A stretch of DNA of 64,000 nt from Polyodon spathula (GCF_017654505.1 NC_054569.1:4923492-4987491); one strand, 5' to 3'. Counted from the stretch's first letter, positions 24,601 to 48,035 are shown. Translations and numbers: made by a program. Notes: generated from the sequence alone by a model not told the origin.

Positions 24601-27600
24601 TCCGCGAGGGCCGGAGAGCCTCCGACACGTCCCTGACACAAGGTGAGCGCTGGGGAGGGGCTTCAGCACAGCGCCACAAGAGACGACAAACCGGGCAAGC
24701 TTAGCTGGGCCAAGTGGCCTCCTCTCATTCACACACTTGAATGAAATAACTGAGAAAGTGCAAGCAGACGATCTAAGAGTAAGGCATGCAAGCGAATCCA
24801 GAACCTGGCCCAGAACACAGTTAAGTAACTAGTTGCCTTTCCAACGAACTAAAACACAGCAGCATCCCTCTGAATAAAGAGCAGCAAACCCATTTGTCAC
24901 TCTGTGACTCAGCCCTTGAGCCTGCTTTAAACCAGCTGTACTCCCACAGTGAAAGCGCTCCAGTAAGACAAGCTGTTGCTTTGTAAAGACGTTCCAGTCC
25001 GTTCAGAGCGGGTTTGTTTCGGGAGTGAGGGGAGGTGACACTTTCATTATTGCACAGCTGCTATGACTTCTCCTCTGCTGCTGTACTGAGAGGACAGATG
25101 GGATGGGGGCTGGGAATCAGATACAGCGATTTCAACACCTATTCCCTACTGTTAAACCAACTCAATGCATCTTTTGGACTTCCATTCGCTACAGAGGTCT
25201 GTGTGGTTTTTAAAGAAACGCATGTTCTACCGAGCTTGGATTTTCATTTTAAAACAGACAGCTGGTGCTGCATGTTGTCAATTTGCTTGCCTTGTCTTCC
25301 AGGCTCACTAGCTGGCTTTTTTAAGCGCTGGGTCTGTTTCTGGAAAGACATTTCTGAAGTGAAGTTTTAGAAATGGCCACTGGGGTGTGCAACATTTATT
25401 TCTGCCCCTCTGCAACTGTGGCAATTGTGAGTTTTAATTGGAAAAAGTTACTGAAGGGGACAAAAATGACCGCTACACACCCCTAGTGGCAGAACCAGTG
25501 ATAACGAGGCTGGGAGCGTGTGATGAGAGAAGCTTCAGTAAGAGGCTGGGAGCGTGCGATGAGAGAAGCTTCAGTAAGAGGCTGGGAGCGTGCGATGAGA
25601 GAAGCTTCAGTAAGAGGCTGGGAGCGTGCGATGAGAGAAGCTTCAGTAAGAGGCTGGGAGCGTGCGATGAGAGAAGCTTCAGTAAGAGGCTGGGAGCGTG
25701 CGATGAGAGAAGCTTCAGTAAGAGGCTGGGAGCGTGCGATGAGAGAAGCTTCAGTAAGAGGCTGGGAGCGTGCGATGAGAGAAGCTTCAGTAAGAGGCTG
25801 GGAGCGCGCGATGAGAGAAGCTTCAGTAAGAGGCTGGGAGCGTGCGATGAGAGAAGCTTCAGTAAGAGGCTGGGAGCGTGCGATGAGAGAAGCTTCAGTA
25901 AGAGGCTGGGAGCGCGCGATGAGAGAAGCTTCAGTAAGAGGCTGGGAGCGCGCGATGAGAGAAGCTTCAGTAAGAGGCTGGGAGCGTGCGATGAGAGAAG
26001 CTTCAGTAAGAGGCTGGGAGCGCGCGATGAGAGAAGCTTCAGTAAGAGGCTGGGAGCGTGCGATGAGAGAAGCTTCAGTAAGAGGCTGGGAGCGTGCGAT
26101 GAGAGAAGCTTCAGTAAGAGGCTGGGAGCGTGCGATGAGAGAAGCTTCAGTAAGAGGCTGGGAGCGCGCGATGAGAGAAGCTTCAGTAAGAGGCTGGGAG
26201 CGTGCGATGAGAGAAGCTTCAGTAAGAGGCTGGGAGCGTGCGATGAGAGAAGCTTCAGTAAGAGGCTGGGAGCGTGCGATGAGAGAAGCTTCAGTAAGAG
26301 GCTGGGAGCGTGCGATGAGAGAAGCTTCAGTAAGAGGCTGGGAGCGTGCGATGAGAGAAGCTTCAGTAAGAGGCTGGGAGCGCGCGATGAGAGAAGCTTC
26401 AGTAAGAGGCTGGGAGCGTGCGGTGAGAGAAGCTTCAGTAAGAGGCTGCTTCAGTAAGAGGCTGAGAGAAGCTTCAGTAAGAGGCTGGGAGCGCGCGATG
26501 AGAGAAGCTTCAGTAAGAGGCTGGGAGCGTGCGATGAGAGAAGCTTCAGTAAGAGGCTGGGAGCGCGCGATGAGAGAAGCTTCAGTAAGAGGCTGGGAGC
26601 GTGCGATGAGAGAAGCTTCAGTAAGAGGCTGGGAGCGCGCGATGAGAGAAGCTTCAGTAAGAGGCTGGGAGCGCGCGATGAGAGAAGCTTCAGTAAGAGG
26701 CTGGGAGCGTGCGATGAGAGAAGCTTCAGTAAGAGGCTGGGAGCGTGCGATGAGAGAAGCTTCAGTAAGAGGCTGGGAGCGTGCGATGAGAGAAGCTTCA
26801 GTAAGAGGCTGGGAGCGCGCGATGAGAGAAGCTTCAGTAAGAGGCTGGGAGCGCGCGATGAGAGAAGCTTCAGTAAGAGGCTGGGAGCGTGCGATGAGAG
26901 AAGCTTCAGTAAGAGGCTGGGAGCGCGCGATGAGAGAAGCTTCAGTAAGAGGCTGGGAGCGCGCGATGAGAGAAGCTTCAGTAAGAGGCTGGGAGCGTGC
27001 GATGAGAGAAGCTTCAGTAAGAGGCTGGGAGCGTGCGATGAGAGAAGCTTCAGTAAGAGGCTGGGAGCGCGCGATGAGAGAAGCTTCAGTAAGAGGCTGG
27101 GAGCGCGCGATGAGAGAAGCTTCAGTAAGAGGCTTCGAGAGAGAAGCTAAGAGGCTGGGAGCGTGCGATGAGAGAAGCTTCAGTAAGAGGCTGGGAGCGT
27201 GCGATGAGAGAAGCTTCAGTAAGAGGCTGGGAGTGTGTGATGAAAGTTGGGTGGAAATCCAGGCATTTGTTGTGTTCACTTGTAGAGTGTAATGGACGGA
27301 CACACACAATCAGACGAAGGGTCTCTGTTCTGGAAGGAGCGCTGCCTTTGTTAAGCCTGCGGTAGAACACGTTTGTAACACGTTTGTATCCTCGTTTAGG
27401 AATCGTTGCATTCCGGCAGCACCTCCAAAACCTGGCGCGGACCAAAGGGATCCTGGAGCTCAATAAGGTGCAGATGCTGTACGAGCGAATGGGCTCCAGT
27501 GAAGACCCTGCCCTCACGTCCACAGCACCCCACCTGCAAGACCTCCAGGACAGGCAGCAGCAGGTGAGCCTCAATGAAGTTTGAAATCTTAAAAGGAGTC

Positions 27601-30174
27601 GATAGGGTTCAACCTGAACCAATACTTTAAGAACTGAGCAGAAACCAGGGAACACAGTGCTCCCCTCCCCCCCAGTCCAGGACCAGAGGACACACAGTGC
27701 TCCCCTCCCCCCAGGACCAGAGGACACACAGTCCAGGACCAGAGGACACACAGTGCTCCCCCCCCCAGTCCCCCCTCCCCCCAGTCCAGGACCAGAGGAC
27801 ACACAGTGCTCCCCTCCCCCACCCCAGTCCAGGACCAGAGGACACACAGTGCTCCCCTCCCCTCACCCCAGTCCAGGACCAGAGGACACACAGTGCTCCC
27901 CTCCCCTCCACCCCAGTCCAGGACCAGAGGACACACAGTGCTCCCCTCCCCCCCAGTCCAGGACCAGAGGACACACAGTGCTCCCCTCCCCTCACCCCAG
28001 TCCAGGACCAGAGGACACACAGTGCTCCCCTCCCCCCAGTCCAGGACCAGAGGACACACAGTGCTCCCCTCCCCCACCCCAGTCCAGGACCTCCCCCACC
28101 CCAGTCCAGGACCAGAGGACACACAGTGCTCCCCTCCCCCCAGGACCCACAGTCCAGGACCAGAGGACACACAGTGCTCCCCTCCCCTCACCCCAGTCCA
28201 GGACCAGAGGACACACAGTGCTCCCCTCCCCCCAGTCCAGTCCAGGACTTGAGGACACACAGTGCTCCCCTCCCCCCAGTCCAGGACCAGAGGACACGCA
28301 GTGCTCCCCTCCCCTCAGTCCAGGGCAGGCTGTTGCTAATACTGTGTTTGTTTCCTCTCTCAGGGTGAACTTTCCCAGCAGCAGGAGAATGTAGCAATGT
28401 TCCAAAACCCAATCCATCCTCAGTTACTGTCCCGGAGGCAGAGCCTGGAGACCCAGTACCTAACACACAGACTGCAGGTGAGTCCAGGGCTTCAGTCAGT
28501 GTGGATTGATACAGCGCAGTTCACATCAATAGAAGAGTCTCAGAGCGCTTTACATACAATACAATGTACAGAAATGAGAAAACACACACGTGGACAAGAA
28601 AATACACGAATACTTACATGAAATCCAAAACATTTCATTTCATGCATCAACAAAATAACGTACCATAGGTGACAGACAGATAGATAGACAGATATATCTA
28701 TCTATCTATATTATATTAATTAAGAGGATACTAGAGTCAAGAAATAATGAATGCCTGCTTGCCTGTGCTGTCTCTGTGCACTACCCTGCTTGCCTGTGCT
28801 GTCTCTGTGCACTACCCTGCTTGCCTGTGCTGTCTCTGTGCTGTGCTCTACCCTGCTTGCCTGTGCTGTCTCTGTGCTGTGCTCTACCCTGCTTGCCTGT
28901 GCTGTCTCTGTGCACTACCCTGCTTGCCTGTGCTGTCTCTGTGCTGTGCTCTACCCTGCTTGCCTGTGCTGTCTCTGTGCACTACCCTGCTTGCCTGTGC
29001 TGTCTCTGTGCTGTACTCTACCCTGCTTGCCTGTGCTGTCTCTGTGCTGTGCTCTACCCTGCTTGCCTGTGCTGTCTCTGTGCTGTGCTCTACCCTGCTT
29101 CACTGTGCTGTGCTCTGCCTTGCTTTACCTGCAGTGAGCACTGAGCCTTGGCTTGTATGAAGTGTGATCTTTGTGTGTCTTTCTTCTCCTCCTAATCTAC
29201 AGGAAGCCAGTCTATTAGCACAGGCACAGAACAGCTGTCAGATGTACTGCAAAGAAAGCCCGCGAAGCCTGGAGCAGCAGCTTCAAGAACACAGGTATGT
29301 GGAGGCTCCGGGCTGGGGTTTGATCACACAGAGAGCTGAAGCTCTGGACTGGGGGGCACGCTGCAGTGTTGCATGTGTGCGGCTTATTGCAAAGTCGCTG
29401 TGCCACACTGAGCATGTTTCCGGCTGGCTCCCCCTGTGCTGCACCACTAGAAATTTGCACTGCAGTTTTCCCCATAGTAAATGTTTCCCATAGTTTACAA
29501 TGTTTTTTTTAAATGCTTTACCATACCTGCCTGTGCTTTTCAATACTTGCCTTCGCTTTACCAGCTCTTTCACTTTGCTTCATTCCACTGTGCCTGTGTG
29601 TGCTTAACTACACATTGCTGCTCTTCCACACAGTACAGGGGTCCAGGCTGCTGTGAGCAGCAGTCCAACCCTGTCTCCCTCTCCTCCTCGCAGGCTGCAC
29701 CAGAAGCGGCTCTTCCTTCAGAAACAGTCCCAGCTGCAGGCCTACTTCAACCAGATGCAGATCGCAGAGGGTTCCTACGCACCTCCGGACCAGCCACCCC
29801 AGGCCCCAGTGCAGCTAGCCCAGCAGAGCCCTCAAAACCAGGCCCAGGCTCAGCAGGCCCCGGGCCAGTACCTCAGCCCAGTACTGGAGCCCCCAGCAGA
29901 GCATCAGCTCCAGTATGACCCCTACCTGGGCCAGTACCCAGTCCAGACACCCAGCTACCTGTACCACCTCCCCCCACAGCAGGAGGCTCTGAACTACAGC
30001 TACCAGCCCTGTGAGCTGGGTCCGCCCCCCTCCCCCTCCCCAGAGCACTATCAGTACCCAGCACACCTGGGAGGAAACTCCCCCCTCGCCATGCCCGAGC
30101 TGCACGGCTCGCTGTTTGACTGCGAAATGATGGAGACTGTAGACCCCCAGAACGGCTTTGTTCTCGTGAACTAA
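18637..30174 (+). CDS. sik2: Salt-inducible kinase 2, C-terminal half (9 exons); kinase domain lost in gap
   Basis: Exons 18637-18669 (cut by gap), 18998-19150, 19674-19823, 23945-24176, 24388-24642, 27400-27563, 28364-28477, 29203-29294 and 29694-30174 join in frame to 557 residues (human SIK2 926). The first exons encode the end of the UBA region ([31 protein letters not shown]). Exon 24388-24642 ends in [16 protein letters not shown], matching the human PKA site Ser587 that controls 14-3-3 binding. The last exon is Q/P-rich ([20 protein letters not shown]) and ends NGFVLVN, as human ends NGYVLVN. SIK2 is an LKB1-activated AMPK-related kinase that phosphorylates CRTC coactivators and class IIa HDACs. 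The introns carry the largest minisatellites in the window. The N-terminal ~315 residues, including the kinase domain, are absent. Confidence 0.93.
20030..23236. repeat. 51-bp minisatellite in sik2 intron, about 62 copies
   Basis: Highly homogeneous units containing acacgcgtgatggaactgca, each with an ACGCGT site and several CpGs. A few copies are truncated or fused (for example near 20195, 20265, 20480, 21320, 22200, 22885). At 3.2 kb it is the largest array here. Long reading frames on both strands reflect the unit being 17 codons. Confidence 0.97.
24690..24770. mobile_element. Possible SINE tail in sik2 intron
   Basis: Contains ggccaagtggcctcctctca followed by ttcacac, resembling the tail seen at 59270 (tccaatggcctcgtctcgtt). 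Only the 3' end is recognisable. Confidence 0.35.
25506..27240. repeat. 36-bp minisatellite in sik2 intron, about 48 copies
   Basis: Units containing gcgatgagagaagcttcagt, each with an AAGCTT site. Copies differ mainly by gcgtgcg against gcgcgcg. Irregular copies near 26445 and 27130. The unit is 12 codons, so frames stay open on both strands. Confidence 0.97.
27645..28325. repeat. About 40-bp C-rich minisatellite in sik2 intron
   Basis: About 17 variable-length copies of ccaggaccagaggacacaca plus a C-rich spacer. It ends about 40 bp before the acceptor of the exon at 28364. Confidence 0.93.
28750..29125. repeat. Variable tandem repeat in sik2 intron
   Basis: Alternating short and long units containing ctaccctgcttgcctgtgct. 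Pyrimidine-rich, ending about 80 bp before the exon at 29203. Confidence 0.9.
29455..29600. repeat. Interspersed repeat fragment (TTTACCATACC type)
   Basis: Antisense relation to 62870-62990: both are built from short words such as gctttaccata and aagcatggcaaagc. Probably a dispersed repeat family; family not named. Confidence 0.35.
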
Positions 30175-30674
30175 GCAAACACCACCACATGAAAACGCTA
30201 CAGTATTACCTGCAGGAGGCACGGGGAAGAGGAGGAGGAGCGACGGGGAGAACAGGGTCAACCAAAATGAGACGGGTACGAACGACGAACTGAGCGCCCT
30301 GAACCCCTTTGGACCACAGCGAGGGACTGGAGCGTTTAGCAAGAGTTTCATCGCTGAAGGTACACCTCAATTTAAGCACAACAACTTTATAGATAGGAAA
30401 AACATTGCACACAGGCCTTGTTCAGCATCGAGGAGCTGGGTTAACACAGGCGGCACTGCTGTGCAATATTAAAGCAATACTTTCACGACTGTAGGAAGCC
30501 CAGCACAGTTGCTAGGGTGGTTATTGTAGATCCTCGGTCATAGCCTGGAGATCTATTGAACCTTTACAACTGACCATACGTGAAGTTTCATCTTTCTATT
30601 TGATTGATTAAAGGGGCTTGCATTTTCTTGTGATATATCAGAAATGTGTAAAAGTAGAACTCTACAGTGAGGAT

Positions 30675-30680
30675 AATAAA
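30675..30680 (+). terminator. sik2 poly(A) signal candidate
   Basis: AATAAA about 500 nt after the sik2 stop codon; a second AATAAA lies about 25 nt further on. The full mammalian 3' UTR is longer, so other sites may exist. Confidence 0.45.
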
Positions 30681-31339
30681 TTGAAGTGGATTTGAAAGAA
30701 TAAAAAACCCTGTCATTTTAAAAGAAATACTTAAATCGAAGCTCTGTAACCCGTTCAGGGACGCGAGATCAGCTGTGGACAGGAAGTGAGCTTCCTGTCT
30801 GAGTGCAGCTCTGAAGTGAGCTTCCTGTCTGAGTGCAGCTCCTGTCTCTAGAGGTGCTGCATAATGTTTAGTGCTTGTTTATCAACAAAACAAAAAACTG
30901 TATTTTAAAACAAAACCAATTCTAACATTGCTGGTCGTCTAATGAAGCTTTGTATAAATTAGGCTTTTAGAAATTGTATGGAAATGTTCCTTTCAAGAAA
31001 CACGTGTGTGTAATAGTGCTGTGCCTTTCTTTAATTTAAAATGGAGGATTTGTATTTTTTGGTTTTTGTCTGGATTATTGGGTAAAGTCCTGTTTATACA
31101 AAAAGGTACAAACCAAAGTCCTGTGAGTGTTTGTGCTGCTTTGCTGTTGTGTTCCACTGTGTGGAGTACAGTATGGACTTTTCCAGTTATTTCTTAAAGA
31201 GAAACCAGCTTCAAACCTCATTTCAATTGCTTTTCATTTCGTTTCTTGTTTGACGTTGTTTGCAATAATTCTGAGTGGGTCAAGTGCTTCTCCAGCATCG
31301 AGTCTTCACAGCGCAGAGCTTGTAGAACACCTTCCTCAT

Positions 31340-32125
31340 TCCTTTCAAATCACAGGACTAGGTAACCCATCCCACCCCCTCACCACTCTCTGTGTGAAGA
31401 AGAGTCTCCTTCAGCAACATGACTAGGTAACCCATCCCACCCCCTCACCACTCTCTGTGTGAAGAAGAGTCTCCTTCAGCAACATGACTAGGTAACCCAT
31501 CCCACCCCCTCACCACTCTCTGTGTGAAGAAGAGTCTCCTTCAGCAACATGACTAGGTAACCCATCCCACCCCCTCAGCACTCTCTGTGTGAAGAAGAGT
31601 CTCCTTCAGCAACATGACTAGGTAACCCATTCCATCCCCTCACCACTCTCTGTGTGAAGAAGAGTCTCCTTCAGCAACATGACTAGGTAACCCATTCCAT
31701 CCCCTCACCACTCTCTGTGTGAAGAAGAGTCTCCTTCAGCAACATGACTAGGTAACCCATCCCACCCCCTCACCACTCTCTGTGTGAAGAAGAGTCTCCT
31801 TCAGCAACATGACTAGGTAACCCATTCCACCCCCTCACCACTCTCTGTGTGAAGAAGAGTCTCCTTCAGCAACATGACTAGGTAACCCATTCCATCCCCT
31901 CACCACTCTCTGTGTGAAGAAGAGTCTCCTTCAGCAACATGACTAGGACTAGGTAACCCATCCCACCCCCTCACCACTCTCTGTGTGAAGAAGAGTCTCC
32001 TTCAGCAACATGACTAGGTAACCCATCCCACCCCCTCACCACTCTCTGTGTGAAGAAGAGTCTCCTTCAGCAACATGACTAGGTAACCCATCCCACCCCC
32101 TCAGCACTCTCTGTGTGAAGAAGAG
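31340..32125. repeat. 65-bp minisatellite downstream of sik2, 12 copies
   Basis: Near-identical units beginning gactaggtaacccatcccac. Single-base variants (cattccatc against catccca) are shared between neighbouring copies, showing recent multi-unit turnover. Confidence 0.96.
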
Positions 32126-33994
32126 CAACAGAACCAATCTGGATGATTGCAAAGGTCTTACAAAAGTAAGAGAAATTTTAAAAACTTGATTCAAATGATA
32201 TCTGAAGTGACATTCTCTTTCATAGTTGCTTCTGGTCAATCAGTATATGCCGTATAAAAGTATTATAGCAATATTTATAAATAATAATGAGTAATAATAA
32301 TAACAGTAATTGTGTCACTCAATGTTGTTTGTATCATTTCACACAACAGACACATACTGAACATTTACATGCATCAATGTTCACCACACATAAGCTACCT
32401 TGCTGTTGAGAATAAAAACAGTTGAATTAATTGAACAATTTCTTGTGTTTTTTCATTGTTTTTGTAGAAGGTTTGGGATTGATTCTCAATGGTTTTTTTC
32501 CCCATGATTTTGATTTGGTGCATCTCTGTAAAGTGAATCACTTCCTGTGTGCTGTCGAAATGCAACTAGACCAGTGACCCGAAGCACAGGAAGTGGACAG
32601 GTACCAGGAAACAACAGTCCCAGCCTTTAACCTATATAGTGTTCAGATATCTGCAAATTCCACATCAAAGTATATAAAACAAGAAAAGAAACCTTAACCC
32701 ACTAGCATGGTGATCGCACTGAATCCACATGAAGAGGCTGCATTTCAAACAGAGATCAGAGCCACTCCAGTGGACAGCGATGGTGCTGCTCACACATGGG
32801 GAGACCATGGACTGAAAGAAGATCTGGTTAACCACTGAAAAGTGATTTCAAAGAAGCCTGGGTATAATACGAGGGAAGAGAATGGGTTGGAAAGTCTTGC
32901 TAAGCTCTCTGTGCTGACACCGTGAGGGCTTATCAGAGGTAAGAAATGGATTTGAAAGAAGTCTTGGTTATCTAGAGATACCGTTTCTTGTGATAAAGGC
33001 GACTAAAAGGTAAGAAAATGGATTTGAAATCAGCCTTCTGGTTCGCTCTTATTTAGCAGAGGGTCAGGGATAATGCTGCTGCTGCTAGGGCTAATAATTG
33101 TTTTTAAAAAGCCTGGTTTATTCAAAGTGCTGTAGTTTCTGATACCCTGAATGAAATTAAGAGAGCTTCATGTCTCTGCGCACACCCTGCCGACAGTGCT
33201 ATAGTTTCTGCTCGAGTAATTGTGAATTGAATAGAGACAACATGGGTTTCCAATCACATCCATTTATCAAAAAACACAATCAACCTACAACTCCAGTCTA
33301 GGCCATTGTACAACAATCACTTGATGTGAACTTCACTTCTCTGATGCTTTCAATGCACACAGAGCAGCGAGGTGAAGAGCTTCTTTGAATGAAATGTGAT
33401 TAAATGAGAAGGCGACGGGATAGAATTTAGATTTCGCTGCAGTATAATATTGAGGTCAGATCCCAAGTGCTTTTTTTTTTTTTTTTTTTTTCTCTCTACT
33501 GGCGGATTTTGTGGCTTCTTGACTTTGTGGTTTTTCAGGCTTTGTCTGACACACAGGAGGAAAGCCATCTCTTTCACAACGCTCAACTGAAGACACACAA
33601 GCACCTTGTCAATAGGATCTGATCCCAGCAAGCTCGCTTTGTAAATTTGATTATTCTTTATTTCAAAAGGTAACTTCGATTTGTGAACGGCAATTTTTTT
33701 AACCTTCAAAATTTCAATTTTTTTTTTTTTTTTTTTTTTACTGCAGTCATTTCTGCCAGTTTCTTTTCTGCAAATTACTGGAAAACTGCCTTTTATTTCT
33801 GTAGAAGTCTTGAAGTGCTTTCCCCTGAGTTCAGCAGCTGCTCTTCTGTTCTAGCTGCTGCCACAGACATGTGATGAAGGTTAGATCATCTGTATATTAG
33901 CAAACACCATTACTAAAACACTATCTTACTCCAAATGCTATTCACATCCCATTCCGTTTCATAAAAATCACAATGATAAAACAAAGCAACAGGG

Positions 33995-34300
33995 TCCCAG
34001 CGTGGCTCACCTGGTGTTGCAGGGGGGGGGGGGGATACAGTCAGGGGAGCGCAGGTTCCTGGCTGTGTGAAGCAGCTAGTGAGTCCACAGGGAGCAATGG
34101 CTCTGGCACTCCTGCGGGTTGGGGAGGCTGAACAGTCCGACCAGGCACCTGGTCTGCTCAAGCACACCCCTGCAGAAACCAGGAGCTCACTCGACACCCG
34201 CGAAGCTCAGTATGTGTGCATAGAGGAGATTAGCAAGGCCATGGGATGGGAGGAGGTTCACCGATCTTCAGGGCTCCTGAGCTGTTGTGGGGAATCACTG
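33995..34300 (+). mobile_element. Candidate tRNA-derived SINE
   Basis: Starts near cagcgtggctcacctggt, a tRNA A-box-like sequence, followed by ggttcctggctgtg resembling a degraded B-box context. The start context suggests a fish SINE, but ends were not defined. Confidence 0.3.
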
Positions 34301-34793
34301 CAATGAGAGAACAGAGCTGGACATCCTGCACTGGGGATAAATTCAGGTACACTCAGTTATTAAAAATATACTGGGAACTTGCATAAAACAGACTTTAAGA
34401 TCAGTTTTAAACACATTTGGTTTTTTTTTTTGTATTTCATTGAGAATGCATGAGAACTGTGTTTTGTTTTTGTGAGTGAATCAGTTTTAGTGGTATGAAA
34501 TTACAGCTTTTCTGTTGCTGGTCATCTTGCCAGGACTCCCTTGTAAACAAGGTCCCTGTTTCTTTGGGTTTATTTCCTGGTTAAAGAATGATAAAGTCAG
34601 TAAAGTTCCACATACTTTGCATAATAAAAAGGTAAGAGAGAAGTGAAGCAATAACGTACAATGAGCTCCGACACTTCCTTTAAAAAGTTTAACACAAATA
34701 AATGACAAACTGTTGCAAAGGGGCAGGATGGAGGTCTTGCAGTCAAAGGGTGCGGTGTGAAATATTTGGCTAGATTTGTTTGTCATTGTAATA

Positions 34794-35043
34794 TTAAAGA
34801 GCACAGAACCATTTCCCCAGCCCTGACAGAACGATTTTCATGGGATTGATGAAGGAAACATTCTCCTCTTTCATCCTTGCAATAAACCCTTTATTGAGAT
34901 CAATGACTTTGTACCAACTTGGGTTCACAGAGGACACAGACACAAAGCTAAAATAAAAGGACGCGCTGTATCGAGATCCCAAGGTAATCGACTGGTCTTG
35001 ACTCTTCAGTCTGCTTATGTTGTGATCACAGGATAATTGCTAG
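34794..35043 (-). other. Unassigned open reading segment
   Basis: Minus strand, open for about 83 codons after a TAG that could also be a splice acceptor (GCATCTAG). It includes SITLGSRYSASFYFSFVSV and WYKVIDLNKGF and ends KWFCAL. The composition looks protein-like, but I recognise no family. It may be a decayed exon or a transposon fragment. Confidence 0.2.
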
Positions 35044-35897
35044 ATGCAGCCAAGGAGCAGTACATACTGAAGTGATGCTGAACTAGCACTAGGATTTTAA
35101 TCAGGGCTCTGCAACCTTCACAACTGCTTTCAAGGAGCACCCAGCGCACTCAAGCATTGCACTAACCCTTACCTCATCTGCATTGCTTTGCACAGCTCAC
35201 TTCAGCTGCATGGAAGATGCTCACCTTGTGTTAAACATTTTGTGTGTGTAAGAATTTGTGGTGTGTTTTTCATAGTATTTGTAAAATGATAAAACTCTCC
35301 TGCACTCTTTCCCATGAGGAACTCGGTCGACACAGAGAAGCTGCTTCAGGGAGTGGCTACATACCTGGCAGGCTATTGGCTCTGTCTATTATTACAGCAC
35401 TGCAGGTCAACTGGGGGCTGGGGGGGTTAAGATAAAGACATTTAGGAACCTGTCTGGACAGAAAAGTGATAACTTGCAATCTCTCTGCTACACCATAGAC
35501 TACTACAGGTCTGCTTTACAGGGAGTGTCGCTGGCTGCTTCCATCTCAAAGCTGAACCATGGCAAGTCATTTGCACATTGAGCTTCAATCAGTCACCAAC
35601 ACAGGAACAGATTTGCTTAGAAATGCCGCTCTTCCTCCTCACCTGCATGCTGTGGCGCTGACCTGAAATGCAGAGTCAGTGGGAAAACAAGCCAACTATT
35701 CATAGAGCTGGACCCGAAGAGTCTGGAATGCATGGACCCAGAGTGCTAGCCACGGTTTGAAACTATTCTCTCCTCTTCATTATGAGGGCCCCTTTTTCCT
35801 ATTCAAGATATTTTGCTTGCATGAGACCCTATAACCTGCCCTACCACAGCAGCCTAAAAGCACCCATATTAACAGTAAAATAGAGCCAAGATATGTC

Positions 35898-35903
35898 TTT
35901 ATT
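35898..35903 (-). terminator. ppp2r1b poly(A) signal candidate
   Basis: AATAAA on the minus strand about 970 nt after the ppp2r1b stop. Other tttatt words nearby make the exact site uncertain. Confidence 0.35.
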
Positions 35904-36875
35904 ACTTTATTAACTTCCCCCTTAGACATACAATACAGTGTCCCTTCTAAAAACCAAAACTAACAGTGACACAGAACAAATCAAGGTTTTGCCAGAACCT
36001 TTAAATAGGTTTCTCAGTTTCATTATGCAGGGGGGGAGCAAACACACATTTCACATTTCTACAATGACAATTGTTTGACCCCGCTCAAACCAGGAGAATT
36101 TATAAGTGTCCCACCTCTATGGCTGCAAGGGCATTATAACATGGTCATTAGTTCCATTATTTTATCATTTAAAAAAAAAAAAAAAAAAAAAAACAGTTCA
36201 AAAAGAAAAGAAAAAGAAACCACGTTAAGAAAAGTAAGTGTTAAAAATCCCAACAAATGCTTAAAACACTGGAATACAGAAAACAAGCCAGAACACTTGA
36301 ATCTGAACCCTACTATTGTGAAGCGAGAAGCAAACTTACATACATTAAAAGCAAATCAATAAATAAGTTTCTAGCACGCTTGCATGGTCAGTTTTCTACA
36401 AGACGTTACAGTCCTGTACACAACTGGTAAAAAACATTTGTTCCCAATAGTTTGGTGCACTCAGTGCTGGCCCCAGCTTCAGTTCAAGTCCATAACTTGC
36501 ACATAAGGGTGGGAAAACACAACCATTTCAAAATGTCCTTGAATAGAGAAAAAAAAAAAATGGTTTTACCAATATCCATGTATAACTGCTAGCCAGAGGC
36601 ACTGGGGAGAGCTGCTATTTTAAAATCTAATGGGCATGTCATCCAATATTTACTGCAGTTATTAAACTTTGAGCAAGCCATGGCATTACCATGGCAACCT
36701 GTACTCTCCTCCTACACCGAGCAACACATTAAGCAATTCAGGGAACACAGATTTAAACACCACATCTTCAGAGTAGCTTCTGAATTTCAATAAATAGATG
36801 CGATAGTCCTGGAGGTCTTGTTTCAGCAGAAAAACCGTTCACTACAGTCCTGTGCTAAAAGCAGACTGGTCCTCA

Positions 36876-47422
<10,547 letters not shown>

Positions 47423-47922
47423 NNNNNNNNNNNNNNNNNNNNNNNNNNNNNNNNNNNNNNNNNNNNNNNNNNNNNNNNNNNNNNNNNNNNNNNNNNNNNN
47501 NNNNNNNNNNNNNNNNNNNNNNNNNNNNNNNNNNNNNNNNNNNNNNNNNNNNNNNNNNNNNNNNNNNNNNNNNNNNNNNNNNNNNNNNNNNNNNNNNNNN
47601 NNNNNNNNNNNNNNNNNNNNNNNNNNNNNNNNNNNNNNNNNNNNNNNNNNNNNNNNNNNNNNNNNNNNNNNNNNNNNNNNNNNNNNNNNNNNNNNNNNNN
47701 NNNNNNNNNNNNNNNNNNNNNNNNNNNNNNNNNNNNNNNNNNNNNNNNNNNNNNNNNNNNNNNNNNNNNNNNNNNNNNNNNNNNNNNNNNNNNNNNNNNN
47801 NNNNNNNNNNNNNNNNNNNNNNNNNNNNNNNNNNNNNNNNNNNNNNNNNNNNNNNNNNNNNNNNNNNNNNNNNNNNNNNNNNNNNNNNNNNNNNNNNNNN
47901 NNNNNNNNNNNNNNNNNNNNNN
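47423..47922. other. Assembly gap, 500 N
   Basis: Placeholder gap. It cuts ppp2r1b inside an exon on the left and a zinc-finger gene inside its first coding exon on the right. Both genes run on the minus strand, so the missing sequence must hold the zinc-finger exons and the ppp2r1b promoter plus first exons. Confidence 0.99.
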
Positions 47923-48035
47923 TCGTGCTTCGGGTCTGTGTCTTCAGTTTCAAGCCATGGCCGTCGTGTCCTCGTTTCTGGAGGCATAGCACATTCCCGG
48001 GCAAAGATCTCCTCTTTAATGTGGGCAGATTTCAT
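47923..48035 (-). CDS. N-terminal coding exon of a zinc-finger gene (partial)
   Basis: Minus-strand exon after the acceptor TTTTCTGACAG (exon start 48085, first ATG 48035). It encodes MKSAHIKEEIFARECAMP and 20 further residues into the gap. The short acidic leader with HIKEE, preceded by a 5' UTR part of the exon, matches the layout of the complete zinc-finger gene at 50556-52856 (leader [12 protein letters not shown]). Fish C2H2 genes often have such leaders. Zinc fingers are presumed to lie in the gap and are not seen. Confidence 0.55.

Larger units (their letters stand above)
32126..35897. other. Intergenic region between sik2 and ppp2r1b
   Basis: Mostly unique AT-rich sequence with two poly-T tracts (about 33472-33491 and 33719-33740) and a candidate SINE at 33995-34300. 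One minus-strand open segment at 34794-35043 is unexplained and listed separately. Confidence 0.45.

Noticed and set aside
25438..27309. 590- to 608-residue reading frames on both strands
   Set aside because: Artefact of the 36-bp intronic minisatellite; both strands and several frames are open at once.
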